Shown here: positions 19,999 to 33,600 of the stretch, piece by piece
How positions within the stretch are numbered: position 1 is the stretch's first letter
Layout: each line of letters opens with the position of its first letter
Origin: Hydractinia symbiolongicarpus
Lineage: Eukaryota; Cnidaria; Hydrozoa; Anthoathecata; Hydractiniidae
Reading direction: 5' to 3'
DNA length: 64,000 bases
NCBI RefSeq assembly: GCF_029227915.1
Contig: NC_079888.1
Location: forward strand, 19,446,001-19,510,000
Notes under the pieces: generated by a model
The model's input: only the letters and a program-made list of their open reading frames with translations
Database searches by the model: none
What the model was told of the DNA's origin: nothing
Made by a program: the position numbers and the translations under genes

Positions 19999-22900
19999 TT
20001 ATTTTGAACCTTCATCTAATTCTGCATATATATTTTGGCTTAGCGTATTATCTAATGTACTGTTGTTTGAATCCATAACAGTGGACTTATAATACAAATT
20101 TTCCGCTGATTTCTTCCCTTCAGTTGTTGTCTAAGAGAACAGAAGATACAGCTAATGTATAGTAGCTGACATTATGTTTTATTGCTATACATAAAAAAAA
20201 ATATACATAAATATCTGCCCCCCAAAAAAGAACCTTAAAGATCTAAGCAGGGATCACACATTTCTATAATAATGACCGTTGTCTGTCCACCAAGAGTTTA
20301 ATGAGCATAAAAAAATATTTCGAGGTCTATACAGGATAGTTCTTTAAAGAGTGTTCTTACTTCATTTAAAACTACAGAAGCCACCATTGAACAAATGGCA
20401 AGCCGTGCAAATTTTATTGTTAGAGTTGTGAGGATTGAATTAATCAGACATGACTTTGCAGTGAATGAACCCAGAAGAAGAAACCAAATGCTCTACTTTT
20501 AGGTTACAAGTCTAATTGTGTTTTACAAACTAATTTACCTTTAGCACTTGATTTGAAATAGTTGCATATTCACCATGTGAACTAACTTTTGTTTCTACAT
20601 CTACGAAACAAGAAAAAAATTGTTGTTTATATTAAAAATTGACACTAAAATGTACTATTTATCTCAACAAAGAAAATTATAAAAATTAAAAAAACATTTT
20701 TCAGGTTAAATAAAATATTGTTTACGCATTCAAATTTCAAGGGGTACATTTCTATCATCTTTACTATAATTCCCATACAATATTGCTGCAAGTAGCGAGA
20801 CGCGTGCAATGCGGTACAAAAAGAAAAGACAACTGTGGATTTTTCCACAGGGCTCTGACTAGTTTTATAGGTTTACTTAATTAGCCATCAGTTAATGCTG
20901 AAAACTAAAAGCTGGTATATCTCTAACAGTAAAAAATAATTCTGTACTTGCTTTAAATGAAATTAGCATAAATTTTGCAAAGGACTGAAGGTTAGAGTAA
21001 TAAGAGCAATAGAGGTACCAATAGAGGTACCAATAGTGGTACCAAGCTAAAAAAAAATCTTGCAGTGCTTTCACCTAAAAAGGAGAATGTAGTGCAAAAG
21101 AGTGACTTATATTTCTTGTGGTTGACCTCACTAATTTCGAGGGGTACACCCTGAAATAGTTTCCAGGAAGGTGTTTAAAAGGTCTGAGCTACAAAAATGT
21201 CTGATATTTCTGGCTAGCTAGACATCGCCTCTTTGTGGGGATCAAACCCACAACCTTTTAGACGTCAAGTAATTACCAGCCCTTTAGAAAATTCTGTGAA
21301 ACAAAAAAATGTTGAAATAGGGAATTTGGTATGAAATATACTTTAGAGATTACTAACTCGCAATCTTTAAATTCGTAATATCAATGAAAATATTCTCAAC
21401 TCTTTATGCTGCCATTTGCACCAGTTTCAAAACCCCTGCCAATTTAAATTTTTATTTCACCTCAAAAACATACCTTCATATGCAGGATTGACAGCATTAT
21501 AACGATTGTCTTGTCCTAAAATAGCAAATTAACAACATATTTTATGAAGAATAGTAACACCACACAGTATTAGTGCTGAAATCAGAATTGGCATTGGAAA
21601 AAATGATACATGCATAGAAAGGAATATAAAAAATTAGTATTTTAGGAAAAAATATCTAATTGACATGAAAATTTTTGGTGAAGAATAGTAACAACACACA
21701 GTATTGCTGCTAAGATCAGATTTGAGACTGAAGATTTCAATTAGTTTTTTAGTTTAAAACATTACTAAACCAAGTTAAAGATCCAGTTTCTTGGACATAA
21801 AACCAGGAAATTCTAGAGACACATGAGGTTGCACGTCCATGTGGCCATACACACAACAGACATTCAAGCACAGTATTTATTACACATGTTGAAGATAATT
21901 TTTACTTGTGTAAAAGCTTAAAAAAGGAAGAAATTGATTCTCTCGTTAATGCATAAAGCATCTTACTATTAGACTATCGTCCATTTAAAAAAGTCAATGT
22001 CAGACATTTTTAGCTTCAACCGCACCATTGAAACAGTTTACCATTTGTGGTAAATTAAATCGAAAACGCAAATTTAAATAAATGCTTTTTTCCCTGTGTG
22101 TGCCTAAAAGTGTTTATTGACCGTTTAAACAATAATTTTTATATGTTGGAAATAATGACTTATTAAAATATAATAATTTTCTTGGGATAAGGAAAAAATC
22201 AACGACAGTTAATATGGTTACTAAAACCAAACTTTAAAAAAGCCAGCAAAAGTTTACTTTGCTGTTTTTGTTTTAAATTACGGTGGCATTGCTTAAATAA
22301 CTGGCATTTATCAAAAAAAAAGTTTCATACATTAACCTTTATACACCAAACAAAAATATTATTTTTATGGAATGCGTCTTAACTTTTAGGGGAGTTTCTT
22401 AGATTAAGCCTTTTTAGCCAAAAATGGTGCAGGCAAATATTTATAAAATGTATTTATGTGTGCGACTGGCAGCATGAATGTAGTTTTTCTTATGAAATTC
22501 TTCTACAAATTAAAAAAACCTTCATTCTCTGTGATAGGAACAATTTTATCGTTGATGCTTATTCCTTTCTCGCAACTACCAACACTTGAGAAAATACCAA
22601 AACAAATAAGTCACTTAGTAGTAATGGGGAGACAAATAAAATTTAAAATAAAATAAAATATGATTGCAAACACACCTGTTTCATCCACTACATAATGTGC
22701 GCATTGACTTTTCTTCCTGAATTAATTATAGAATTAACATAAATTAAACAAAACAAAAAAGTGCCCTTATTATTTTCCTGAACCTAATATATCACTTTTC
22801 AGAATGTGAAATTGTGCATTATACCATCATTACCTCAATTTGCTGTTATGCACACACGCTAATTTGAGCAAAATAAAATTGTAAATTATTATAAAAAATT

Positions 22901-25895
22901 AACACTATCATAAATAAAAAATAACAACACACCTTATGCGTAATTTTTTGCGATAACGAAACAGCAAAACCGCTAAGATTGACAATATTATCAAACACAA
23001 ACAAACAGTGACAATGACAATTATTAAAATTGTAGGTGAGTTTGATTCTTCATCTTTTTGTTCATTAGGTCGATGCTAAAATGCATTTATAATACTGTAA
23101 AGCAGAAAAAAAAATGAAAGAGACATTTAAACGATGTTACAGTCCGTAGCAATTAAACTTAATTACTCTTGATAGTTATTACTCTTTCCCCATTTAAATT
23201 TTTAAAATTTCAAAAGATCATTGTATACCAGTAACTCACAACAAATTGGAATTTGGTATAAAGGAAAGCAGGATTTCCTACAATAGAAGATCGGAAATCG
23301 AGTTTCGTAAAAATTCTGCACGAATGTTTATCTCCTTCACTACACATGCGCAGTGTGCAGTATGCATTAACTCTCATATAACCCTAACTCTAACCCTAAA
23401 CCCTAACCCTAAACTTTCCGCTAACTTCGAACCCCTAACCCTAAACTTCCTGCCATGCTTGACATGCCATATTCCTAACAATAAAAAAGATATGCCATTA
23501 TGCTACTACACTATTGTTGTTTATTCTGTCCCTAGATGATACTTGAGGAAGATCAGGCAAGAATTTTTTGATTTTGATAGATCAAAATAGGGTCATCACT
23601 ATTTCAAAATTACATTTTTAACTGAACAACACAAATTAACTCTTATAAGAATGTGTATATGATGAACGCATCAGAATTTGCTCCTCTAGGGTTAACCTAC
23701 TTATTTTCACTTATTTTCTAGTTATTAAATATTACATAATTGCAATGACTTCACTAACCTAATGGACTTTTCTTAACAGGAGCCTAACAATGCTTGACAT
23801 CATAGAGTCAAAATAACAGAATCAACCTGAAATTTCGGTTACTTTAGGAAAATAAACACATCCACTTTTAGCATTCCAGACATACTATTTAGTATATTAA
23901 CCTAACAGGCTAATTATCCACTTAGAACTCCTTTAAGAAGACAAACATTATGGCACAATGTGGTGAAAAATGTGTATACTACCCAAAATCAAATCTAATG
24001 AAGAAAACCTTTTGAAAAAGTTTATTTTACAATTTAAACTTTTAATTGAAAAGAAACACACAGAGATACAGTTGTTCTCAGAAATCGGAAGAATTAGAAC
24101 AGATTCCATTAGGCGATAATAGTATTAACAATATTTTTTCTCTCTTTTCATAGGACTTTGTTAGTGTTACATATTACCATACAGATCACTGACAAAGAGA
24201 ATTCTTTACATGCTCTGCCTTGCTTATACGACAAGTCTAAACCACTTTAAAATACTTAAAAATACCTGGACAACTCAAATTTCCTAAAACAAAAGTTCTG
24301 ATATGGAATTTTATTAGCATCAAAGCTGCCACATCATAAAGAAACAGCATAGTGGCAATAAATTATTTGCTTATCTTGGCCCTTTTTCTGTGACCTAATA
24401 AGAAGCTTGGAATTTGTTCCAAATACCACTGGTTGCCTAAAAACTTTGCTTTGGATTTGTAAACATATCATTGAACAACAAATAAATCAAAGCGAACTTC
24501 TCTAAACGGAATTCTCAAAATAAATTCTCGATAGAGTTTAGCATCAATTAGGGGCAATTGTGTTTATCATACTTTTTGTATAAAAGTTTATTTTCAATTT
24601 GACTGTTTTTTATTAAGTATATGTACACTTGGACAAAAGTACACAGACACTAACAAAAGGAACGGTAAGCGCCTTGCGCTATAGCGGAAAATGCGGTCAA
24701 ATAGAAATGAATTGTAAGGCGGTTTCAAACCAAAACACAAAACACATTGGATAAAATGTTAAATGAAATATAACTTACCTGGATACATTGAAAAAGTATC
24801 CTTTTTCTCACCATTGCTTGTTGAACTAAAAATGGGTGATCTTTAACACTTTGTTTCAGCCCATCGATAGCATCAATACTATACACACCACTTATTTTAC
24901 AGTCATTTACATTTATATTGTCATCTTTTGCTGAAAGCCTTTCACACTGTTGATATGACAACGAGTTAGAATTTATAAGAGGTATATCCATGCCATAAGA
25001 ACGAGCATAAAAGGAGAAACTATCTAAAAAGAAAAGAATTGGTGACTTAGAAACACTTTTTCACAACGTTCAGATCACATAGAGAACACATTATCTCCCG
25101 CCTTTTTTTTTGTGCCTCATTATTTTCTTAGAGCACAATGTAAATCGTTATGTTACAAAAGAAGAGCAAATAAGCTACGTTGGAAAACATTTTTGAAAAA
25201 ACTTTTCAACAAATTTTTAGTGAATTCCCCCATGTTCTTTACAATTTATAGTAAAATCATCAACTATTTTAGGGCTAGAATATGTAAACACCCCGGGTAA
25301 CCATTTAAATTTTTGCAATTTCAAAATATATTTGCATACTGGTAACACAAAACCACTTGGAATCTAAATTTATAAGATATTTAGTTCTATTCTGATATAA
25401 GGGACACATTTTGATTTTGACAGTTTTGGTGGATAAAAACAGGGCTACCACTATTACAAATTTAAATTTTCCAACTGAAAGACACAAATTAATTCTTATG
25501 AGAATGTTTATGTGCACATAAGCATTATCAGCAATCATTTAACTATCACCAGATTTTCTAGGTTTGTTGGAATCCTGTTCTAAAATACATGTGATAAATA
25601 CAACAACTGATTTACCATTAAACATCTGATTCACCTCAAAGGTATCTTTGCAACCATGTTTATACGATACAAATACATCATTATTGTCACACGAACACGT
25701 TGTGCAATTATCAGTTGTGCAAACCGCATTTCTTGAGTTACAAAACTTTAAACTTTTTTCGATGTTAGCAAATATATCCAGTGACTCACAAAAATGCTTA
25801 CTGCATGATGAAGGTGAAGAATTTCTGTCTACAAAGAGTTTACCAGGGATACGTGAGATGAGAACGGTGAAGTATATAAGTGAATACGCTTTCAT
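19999..25895 (-). CDS. Gene C: putative Cys-rich type I receptor, exon 3 and stalk apparently lost
   Basis: Exons found: 25616-25895 (ATG at 25895), 24779-25023, 22933-23075 (transmembrane), 22676-22716, 21474-21515, 20539-20600, 19999-20130. Joined directly they total 945 nt and give a 314-residue protein in frame, because exon 2 ends in phase 0 and the TM exon starts in phase 0. Residues 1-93: signal peptide (MKAYSLIYFTVLIS...) and Cys module (CSKHFC, FANI, SRNAVC, SYKHGCK). Residues 94-175: second module (QQCERL...DCKI...FQCIQ). The TM exon encodes a hydrophobic helix ending RYRKK. The tail is short: VNPAYEG, GEYATI, NLYYKS, NIYAEL. I found no intact exon 3 or stalk. A stretch at about 24272-24405 looks like a decayed exon 3. 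The membrane-proximal architecture thus differs from B and D. Either the gene encodes a shorter receptor or I missed diverged exons. Confidence 0.58.
20775..20865 (-). mobile_element. Short ACTAG-family repeat
   Basis: Minus-orientation fragment with AGTAGCGAGACGCGTGCAAT, the TGTGGATTTTTCCACAGG core and ACTAG. It is intronic in gene C. Confidence 0.5.
21108..21300 (-). mobile_element. Degenerate tRNA-derived SINE, family 2 like
   Basis: GTTGACCTCACTAATTTCG, then AGGGGTACACCCTG and TTTCCAGGA, parallels the 3' part of the SINEs at 53558 and 54427. A B-box-like GGGTTTGATCCCC (minus strand) lies further along. It is diverged, partial and intronic in gene C. Confidence 0.4.
21541..21735. repeat. 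Imperfect 134-bp tandem duplication
   Basis: GAAGAATAGTAACA..CACACAGTATT at 21546 recurs at 21680, with similar flanking sequence. It lies in the intron next to the gene C NPAY exon. Confidence 0.5.
23189..23665. repeat. Dispersed repeat copy 1, interrupted by an insertion
   Basis: Left part (CCATTTAAATTTTTAAAATT...GGAATTTGG) and right part (TTTTTTGATTTTGATAG...TTATAAGAATG) match the contiguous copy at 25301-25525. About 300 bp present only here (roughly 23262-23555) separates the two halves and includes telomere-like repeats. Confidence 0.5.
23380..23450 (+). repeat. Interstitial telomere-like CCCTAA repeats
   Basis: Several exact and near CCCTAA units (AACCCTAACTCTAACCCTAAACCCTAACCCTAA-type spacing, interrupted) lie in an intron of gene C. 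CCCTAA/TTAGGG is the common metazoan telomere unit. This is an internal remnant; no chromosome end is suggested. Confidence 0.7.
24272..24405 (-). pseudogene. Possible decayed exon 3 of gene C
   Basis: Read on the minus strand from a CACAG acceptor, this gives residues with the spacing of exon 3 in A, B and D (aromatic/Ile run, Cys, then FCF and Lys), but a TGA codon interrupts the frame. It ends at a usable GTATTT donor. The final phase in this frame is 2, where 1 is expected. I read it tentatively as a relic exon; similarity is weak and by eye only. Confidence 0.3.
25301..25525. repeat. Dispersed repeat copy 2
   Basis: Uninterrupted partner of 23189-23665, in direct orientation, in intron 1 of gene C. 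The pair could promote unequal exchange within the gene. Confidence 0.5.
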
Positions 25896-27625
25896 ATTTG
25901 CAACTAGAAACAAATTGAGTATTGCAGATTTATTTACTAATACTTTTAAGACAACAAAAACTCAGAAATCTTGAAATTAGTCCAAGTTGTATTTCTATGT
26001 CTCTGAACATTCTTACATTGAAATCTAAAACTTTTCAACCATTATAACTAATGGTGTTTTTTGATCATGCTTTTGACAAATAAACCATAATAAAAAAATG
26101 ACGCTTAATTTTTATTTTTTAAATCACATTAGGCCTAAAATGGTTTAAACTGGAACTAACACTATGACCTATCAATACTTCATGACCTTACTGCTTGTCC
26201 TTGTGAAAAAAAATGAATTTAGCAAATCAAGTAAATTGTGGTATGAAAATATTTTGCTAAGTTGTCAAAAATTAAAAATACTTATATTTCTATGTCTTTA
26301 GGGAAAAAGCAAGATTTTTACAATTCATTTTTACAATTGGATCTGAGAGGAAGATAAGGAGGGTAAGAATAATATATCAAGAAAACATTGTTGCTCTATT
26401 TTTGTTTGTGGTAAATACAAACAAGTCAAACATCATCAAAAGACGCTCTGTGTTTGCTATTACATTATAATTTTGTTGCATACCTGAATAAACAATAATA
26501 AAACATGAAACATGGTAAAAATTACATAGAAAATATACTGCCCAAAGGGTTATTACAATCAAAACATGTCCATGGAACTAAATAATAAACAATCCATAGA
26601 GCGTAGACCTGCTAAAGACTGACTACTATAATACCTACAATATATACTATATATATACAAGCTACAAACTGAAAGTAAAATACTAGCCGTAAGTGACAGT
26701 AGTATATTAGCCATAAACCGCTATGTGTACCACTCCGGAAAAATTGGCATAATTATTGACGTTGTTATTAGTGTCCAAAAGCTATAGATTGAATGGATTG
26801 AATTTTTTATACATGACAGCTTATATAGCATGTTGCATGTAAAAAAAGAACAGATACAACAATATCTTTTTTTACTGGCCAAGTGAACAATTATTTCCCT
26901 TGTTGAAAAAAACCCAGAAGTAGTTTAGATAGAATATTCATAACAAAGTTATATGACACAAACTTTTATATAAACATATGACACAAAAATAAACAAAGGT
27001 TTTTATTATTACTGTTTTTATTAATGGTGGAAAAAGATCACTTTTTGTTTACTGGCTTGATGAGTTATCGAAAGTAAAAAAAAAATAAAAATAACAAAGG
27101 CATGAGACATGAAATAACAAGAAACTGAAAGATAAGCTTGCAAAGATTTATTTTTAAAAAATACGTTAAAAAAGAGATATTTTATCAAAATTAATACATT
27201 TAATGATATTCTTATTATTATAAATTCAATATTTACAAATTCATTTTCTTTTTAATGGTAATAAAATTATTGGTAAAAATACAACATTGATACATTGAAA
27301 TAGTCAAAATAACATTTCAAATTTTTTTATAAATAATCTCTTTATTTTGATAAAAATTATTAGTAATTTTTATTTTTAATATTTACTATTTTAAAAATAT
27401 TTAAAAAAGAACGTGATTTCTCATGCACACATGAAAAATGACAATTCTCAGATACCTTTCAAATTATATCTCCTTTGCTGGCTCTGACAAAATGTTTGCT
27501 CTTCTCAATTCACTGTATGCCCTGATTTCAATACGCTACTTTTCTCTGCAAAAAAACTTTTTTTACCTACCCATATTAAGAGGAAACCCTGCAAATGTTT
27601 GTCAGAAAACAATGGAACCAAAAAA
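25896..27625. other. Spacer between genes D and C
   Basis: AT-rich and without recognisable exons. A canonical acceptor (GTTTCTAG) lies eight bases before the gene C ATG, so the true transcription start is further upstream, or the leader is added by trans-splicing. The 27000-27420 part is extremely AT-rich and is 3' flank of gene D. Confidence 0.5.
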
Positions 27626-30600
27626 TTATATCCCATATACTTCGTTTACGGCTGTTTTATCACCACTGTTACTACAAACAGTTGCAGTATCCATACTTTC
27701 GAAACTAGCAACATCATACATAGGATTATTTGATGATGTCACAGGGGTTATATAAGTATACTCCGGTGATTTGGACATTGTTACATGTGCAGAGGGGGCG
27801 GTTATTTTCACATTTCCAGAAAATCCATTACAAGCATAGTTGTAGATATTATTTTCTTTGCAATTTGCATTTGAAAATTCGTTGTGGCATTGAGTTGGCA
27901 TGTAGTAAGGATTCTCCATTGTACTCAACTAAAATTACAAACAAAATGTTGAGGTTTATCAGAATACAACTATCAATCTTTGCAAACCCACACAAAAAAT
28001 AATAAGTATAATAATAAGTTTAAATTTATCCGAATTTATCTGCAATAAATTAACTTGTGTTACAGAAAACAGATTGCCATGAAAAAGGTTTTTCTTGCAG
28101 ACCAGGAACATCATATCCTATTTCAGAACTCTTTTAAAAGTTTTTTGCGTAATATTTATGTTTTTAGTAATGGTGTTAGTGTTTTATGAATTCATTTTCT
28201 CTAAGAAAACAAAACAGTGTGTCCTTTGTGCTCTTTAGGAAAACACAATTTGAATGTGCACAGCAAGCGCATAATTGTGATGAACACTGTATCACAAAAT
28301 TCTATCTTGAAGTCTGATTTATGATCTACAGCTTTGTTTGCACAGTATTTGCGATGCTCTCTAGGAAAATTAAAAAAAATTTCTAGAGTGTATTAAGGTG
28401 GCAGTAACCCTTTTAAAAATCGGAAAATTTTTTTTTACATAATTAGTTAAGAAATGTTATTTTTAGACTATTATATCTATACTAGTCGTTGCCCGTGGAA
28501 AAATCCACGGGTTCGCCCGTCCCTTATATTTACTCGTCGCGGCAAAGTGGATAAAAAATCCACGGGGTAGCAACAAAGTGGATAAAAATATATCGCATTT
28601 GATATTTTTGTTTCCGTAACATGATTTTCTAACTCAGTAGGGGGATGGGGGTCCTCGCAGAGACAGACAGACAGAATACGGCTATTATTATAGAGATTTT
28701 TTCTGTTATAACACACTTGTCACGATTTTATAGCTAAAATACTATTATCTTTCACCAAAAATATTCAGTCTTAACAATTCCTCTTTAATATAAAATTCAT
28801 GAATAATTATTTAGTTCTGCCGAATATAGTTTAAGTCTATGCGCTTGCGAAATTGTACAGAAAGAAATGACATAATTATTAAAGAGAAACGTTAATAGCA
28901 ACAAAGATGGGGCATTGTGTAGAAATTTAAAACGATCTTCATTATGCTACACTGCACAAGCTTTAACTTTCGATAGCATTTTCGTTTTACTTTAAAATTT
29001 TCAGACATGCTTGGTGAACCATGCAGCCATGAATATTTTTCTCTTAACAGCGTTCGATGCAGCAGAGGATGCTAACAAAGAATCTTTTGAAAAAAAACAA
29101 AAGGCTATTGTTAAAAAAAAATGAATGAACAAAAAAACTCCGCACACCGTTTTAACAGGGTTAACCCAAGGCTCATTTAAAAAAAGCTGATGAAAAATAA
29201 TGAGACAAAATTGGAGCTCGTAGAAGCCGATTTTTCTCTTGTTTATGATACATTTTTGAATAGAAATTTCTACTGACTCAGCAATTTTAGTGTTAAGTTA
29301 AAATCATTTTATTACATATTAAGGCCTATATTTTTAGGAAATAGTGAAAAAAGGTATAAAAAAATAATTCAGCTATTTGGACAGCTAAAAAAGGGTTACT
29401 GCCACCTTACTTCATATCTTAGAATTAATGAATTTAGAATATATATAACTTGGTATAACGTATTTCCAAAAATATAGTTAAAAATACAAATTTAACTGTG
29501 CAACTAAAAATAATTTCAAACAATATGTTTTTATTTGAAAAATATGATAATATTTTTAAGCTTTGTAATATCCAGTTTTGATGATTTTAAGACACAGTAC
29601 ATTAATGCTTAATGTTTCCAGGAACGTGCTGTAGTTTTATATAGTGAAGTATGACTTCTGTGCTTCTTGGAGCTATGTTAAAACTAAATACGCTGGTTTT
29701 CCTGCAGACCAATTTTCTTAACTTTATAACGGTATATGGCGTAGTATAAGCTTTATATGGCCGTTTTTGTGTCATCTAAGGACAAAATACTGCAATTTTG
29801 TCCTTTTAGAACATAATGGGGCGATTTTTAAGGTTCAAAGGGATTATTTGTCGTTATTTTAGATCGAATTATGTGTTCCTAGAAACAAAGCATGCATATC
29901 TAGAAATCCCATTCATGATCTACAGCTTTGTTTACACGGTATTTATCAATTAATATTAATCTCAAGGTAAGGAAAATGTTTGTTTAAAAAGTACCTCATC
30001 ACTGTCTGTTTCTTCGGATATTTTCATCATTGAAACATCTGCCTCGCATGTTTTGGATTCTAAAATGTACAGCAATGTTAGGATTTTTTTACGCTTTGGA
30101 ACTTGGGAATCTTAAAAATAAAAACAATTAAAATGCAGGGTTTAACTTAGAATTTTTAGTAACTACAGTTTCTTTCATTCGCGATTATTTTTATCATAAT
30201 TTACTGGTGTTGGGTGCAAATTGATTGGGTCCAACTAAATTTGCACCCTAAGAAAATATACTAACTATTCTGCAAATTTCTTAAAATAGATTTGACTCGA
30301 AATCATGCTCCTTGTAATCGCTAATACATATATATTTATGCATAACAAACCTTCTTGTTTGTTTGAAAAATCTACAATTTAAAACACAATTTAAAACATA
30401 ATTTAAGATTGAGTTTTTACTACGTGTTGTTTAGTATAATGTTACCAAATGTAAATTGCACACTATCGAAAATAATACTCACTTAAAAGGTCATTCATTT
30501 CACTGTATACAGGTCCATTATTTTCATTACCAACACCTACAACATAACAAAAACATGTTAACATGTGATTGCAAATTGGGACAACATTTAGGCCAATATA

Positions 30601-33600
30601 GGCCAACGTTTGTAAATGAATAAAATATGTTGGTAAATGGTGGGCTCAAACGTTGGCTAACATTTTGGCGAAAAGGTTGGTCGCCTTACGGAGTCATTTT
30701 TTTTTCAACAGTATCAGTAAAAAAATAAATTGTGATTTTGTTGTACTAAAAATGTCATTGTAAATGTAGTACTGTGATTTTCATTCACTTCACGACTCAT
30801 AATATTAAAGTAATTAAAATCCAGGCCAAGAACATGCCATCGCAAAATAATCATGTTCAGTCATAGGTAACAGACTGCCCTGCCCTTAATGAGCACTGAG
30901 GCGGAGTTTGCTAACATGCTTTTGGGAATTAATAAAAAAGGGTGAAAACAATGCAACAAAGAGAAGCTGTAGGTAAATCCCCTTTCCCATGGCTACTAAT
31001 ATCTACTGCGCCCTCTTCAATCAATTAAAATGTAAGCATAAAAAGGATAATTCGAAAAACATCATTCTAAAATAGACATTCAATTCTCCATAACAAAGAG
31101 ACTAAAGTACAAAAGTAATACAACAGCAAGGTGAAGTTTTCTTCAAAAAAAAAAGCTTCAAAAGAGGTAGCTGAGTGTTGCAAAGAAGCCTGATTTGCAA
31201 AGTTTAAACATTTAATAACACAGAAACTTCATTCGATTTATCATAGCCAGAACTTATATATTTTATAACAAGCATTATGATTGAAACACAAATACACATG
31301 CTCTCCCTCATTGACCATGTATTCTGTTTTGGCATGTATCCAGCACGCTATGTGGTTTGTTTTGCCATGTATTTATAATTGTGTGAATTGTGCAATTCTG
31401 TAGGTGGGGAGAAATAGGGGTGAGTTTAGTAAAATATTTGAACATGCTCTGATTTTCAGATTACTTGTGTATATCTTTCAGGTTTCATAACAAAATAGGG
31501 ACCTTGAAAAAATTTGATAATAAGGTGATTAGGCTGAGGATAAAATGAGTGAATTAACTGCTTTCGGTTAGTTGCTTTCTACAAACCACCTTGTCTATCA
31601 TACTAAATAAACAAAAAAGTTACATACAACCAGTTGCTTTCTATAAAACATTTTTATTAGTTCATGCTTTTTACTAATAAAAAAACAGACAATTCTTGTT
31701 TTCTAAAAAAATAAGGCAGCAGCAAGAACAGAACAAAAAAAGAATGAAATGAAATTTCCTATCTAGCATAAAAAAGTTTAAGTTGCATTGAGAAGGAAAA
31801 CATACGATATTAAATGCACATATTTGGCAGATTGCACAATATCAAAGCAATATGCAGCAATATTTTCATCAAAATTAAGTTTGATTGTAACTAGATTTTA
31901 ACTGTTAAAAATAAAAGTGATAAGAGGAACAATCAAAGCATGCCGGCAGCTATTAAATACTATAAACTTTGTAATCCAAAATGTCTAATGCTAAATAACT
32001 AAATTTTTACTGTTAAAAATAGGAGACAAAAGTAATAAATCAGTTTAATACCTGCACTTGCTTGCTCATTCACGTAACATCCTTTCCTAGAAGTACAAAC
32101 AGGAAACAAAACAAAATAATATACAAAGACTAGAGTCATAACTCCAGAAAGGCTGAAAAATTAGTAATTATATATATTGTTCTTAAACTTAGTATCATTT
32201 CAAAGCACCAAAATAGAAATAATATGGTTGTAAATTTAAAAAAAAACTATATTTTTGTAAGCTATTGGGGAAACATAGGCAAGAAAGATGAAGTAACTGT
32301 TAATTATTGTGCTTTGTTGTGTTACAAATACCAATTTATTTTCAAAAAAGGCTAAAATAAAAAAATTAAAGGTAAATACCACCCCTGGAATATTTGATGT
32401 ATGAAACAACATAACTTTAAATCTTGTGTCATGTCCTCTGCCATGCTTTACATTTTTAGAATTATTACATTATACACCAAAAAGAAATAAAAGAAAAAAG
32501 GGAGGAAGGGAGTGGCATTGTTTTAGCATTGGGAACATCCATAAAGTCATTTTAAACACTGTAAACCCCCAGGTTGCTAAAAAACGTAAAAACAAGTCAT
32601 AAGTAGGGTTAAACTGTGCAGACATCTCAAGTGCTTTAGGTATGCTTTTAAATTTTGTAATAAGTTTATCATCTTGGACGAGCGTGTGTGTGGGCTATTC
32701 CATGAAATGTTAACTCATATTCACTTCAACGATTGCTAAACATTAAAAAGCAGAAATGGTTCCCGTAATTTTCATCTAATGAGCTTTAACATTTCCCTGT
32801 GTTCATGTAATAGAAATCATATCAATCAAGTTTCTACTTACTCTGACTGCACCTGTTTTTTTCTTTTGTAAAATATCAATAAAACTACGAAGAGAAGCAA
32901 AACGATGACAACAACACCAACAGCAGAAAAAATAGCAAGATTGTGATTCATCTTTTTATTAGCTTTAGATTTCTTGGTCTTCACACTCTAAAGTGGAGAA
33001 AAAGTACTCACAAACTTTCTTAACGAAAACAGAAAACTTTTGTTTATAGTTCAACGCAGATATGTGCTAAATAATGAAGGTAGGCTGAATCAATATGAAA
33101 AAAATAGGCTATAATACTAAGTATTGCCTTTCTGAATCAAAAGAATTTTTAAAATTCGTTCTGAACTTAGTAGTATTAAAGAAAGTATTGCTTTAAAATC
33201 CAATTCTTTTTCTATATAAATTTCTTGAATTGACAGAAGCTGACACTGGAAGCTATTTTTACAAGGGCACCTCTAACAAATTTTAATTCCGAAATCTGTG
33301 AATATGTCAAGGAAATGTTTAATTAGACACAGAAGCACGTCTTAAATCAATAATATAGAAACAAAACCACTGCCTTTAGTTTGGAAGTAAGCTATGTTGT
33401 GAATATTGAAAAGCCATCAGACTTGTACCACTAGAAACCCAATGCAAATGTAGATTAAAAATGCCTGCACTTTTTATGTGGGTTTTTTTAAAAAAGCAGC
33501 TTAATTTTTCAACACTAAAATTACCACACAGACAATAACCTTTGTTTGAAAACATAGTATCCGAACTTAAACGGAACTCAAGGTATAAAATGATGTTGAT

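Noticed and set aside
23246-23539. 97-residue plus-strand ORF
   Set aside because: It is generated by CCCTAA telomere-like repeats (TLTLNPNPK) and has no splice context or relatives.
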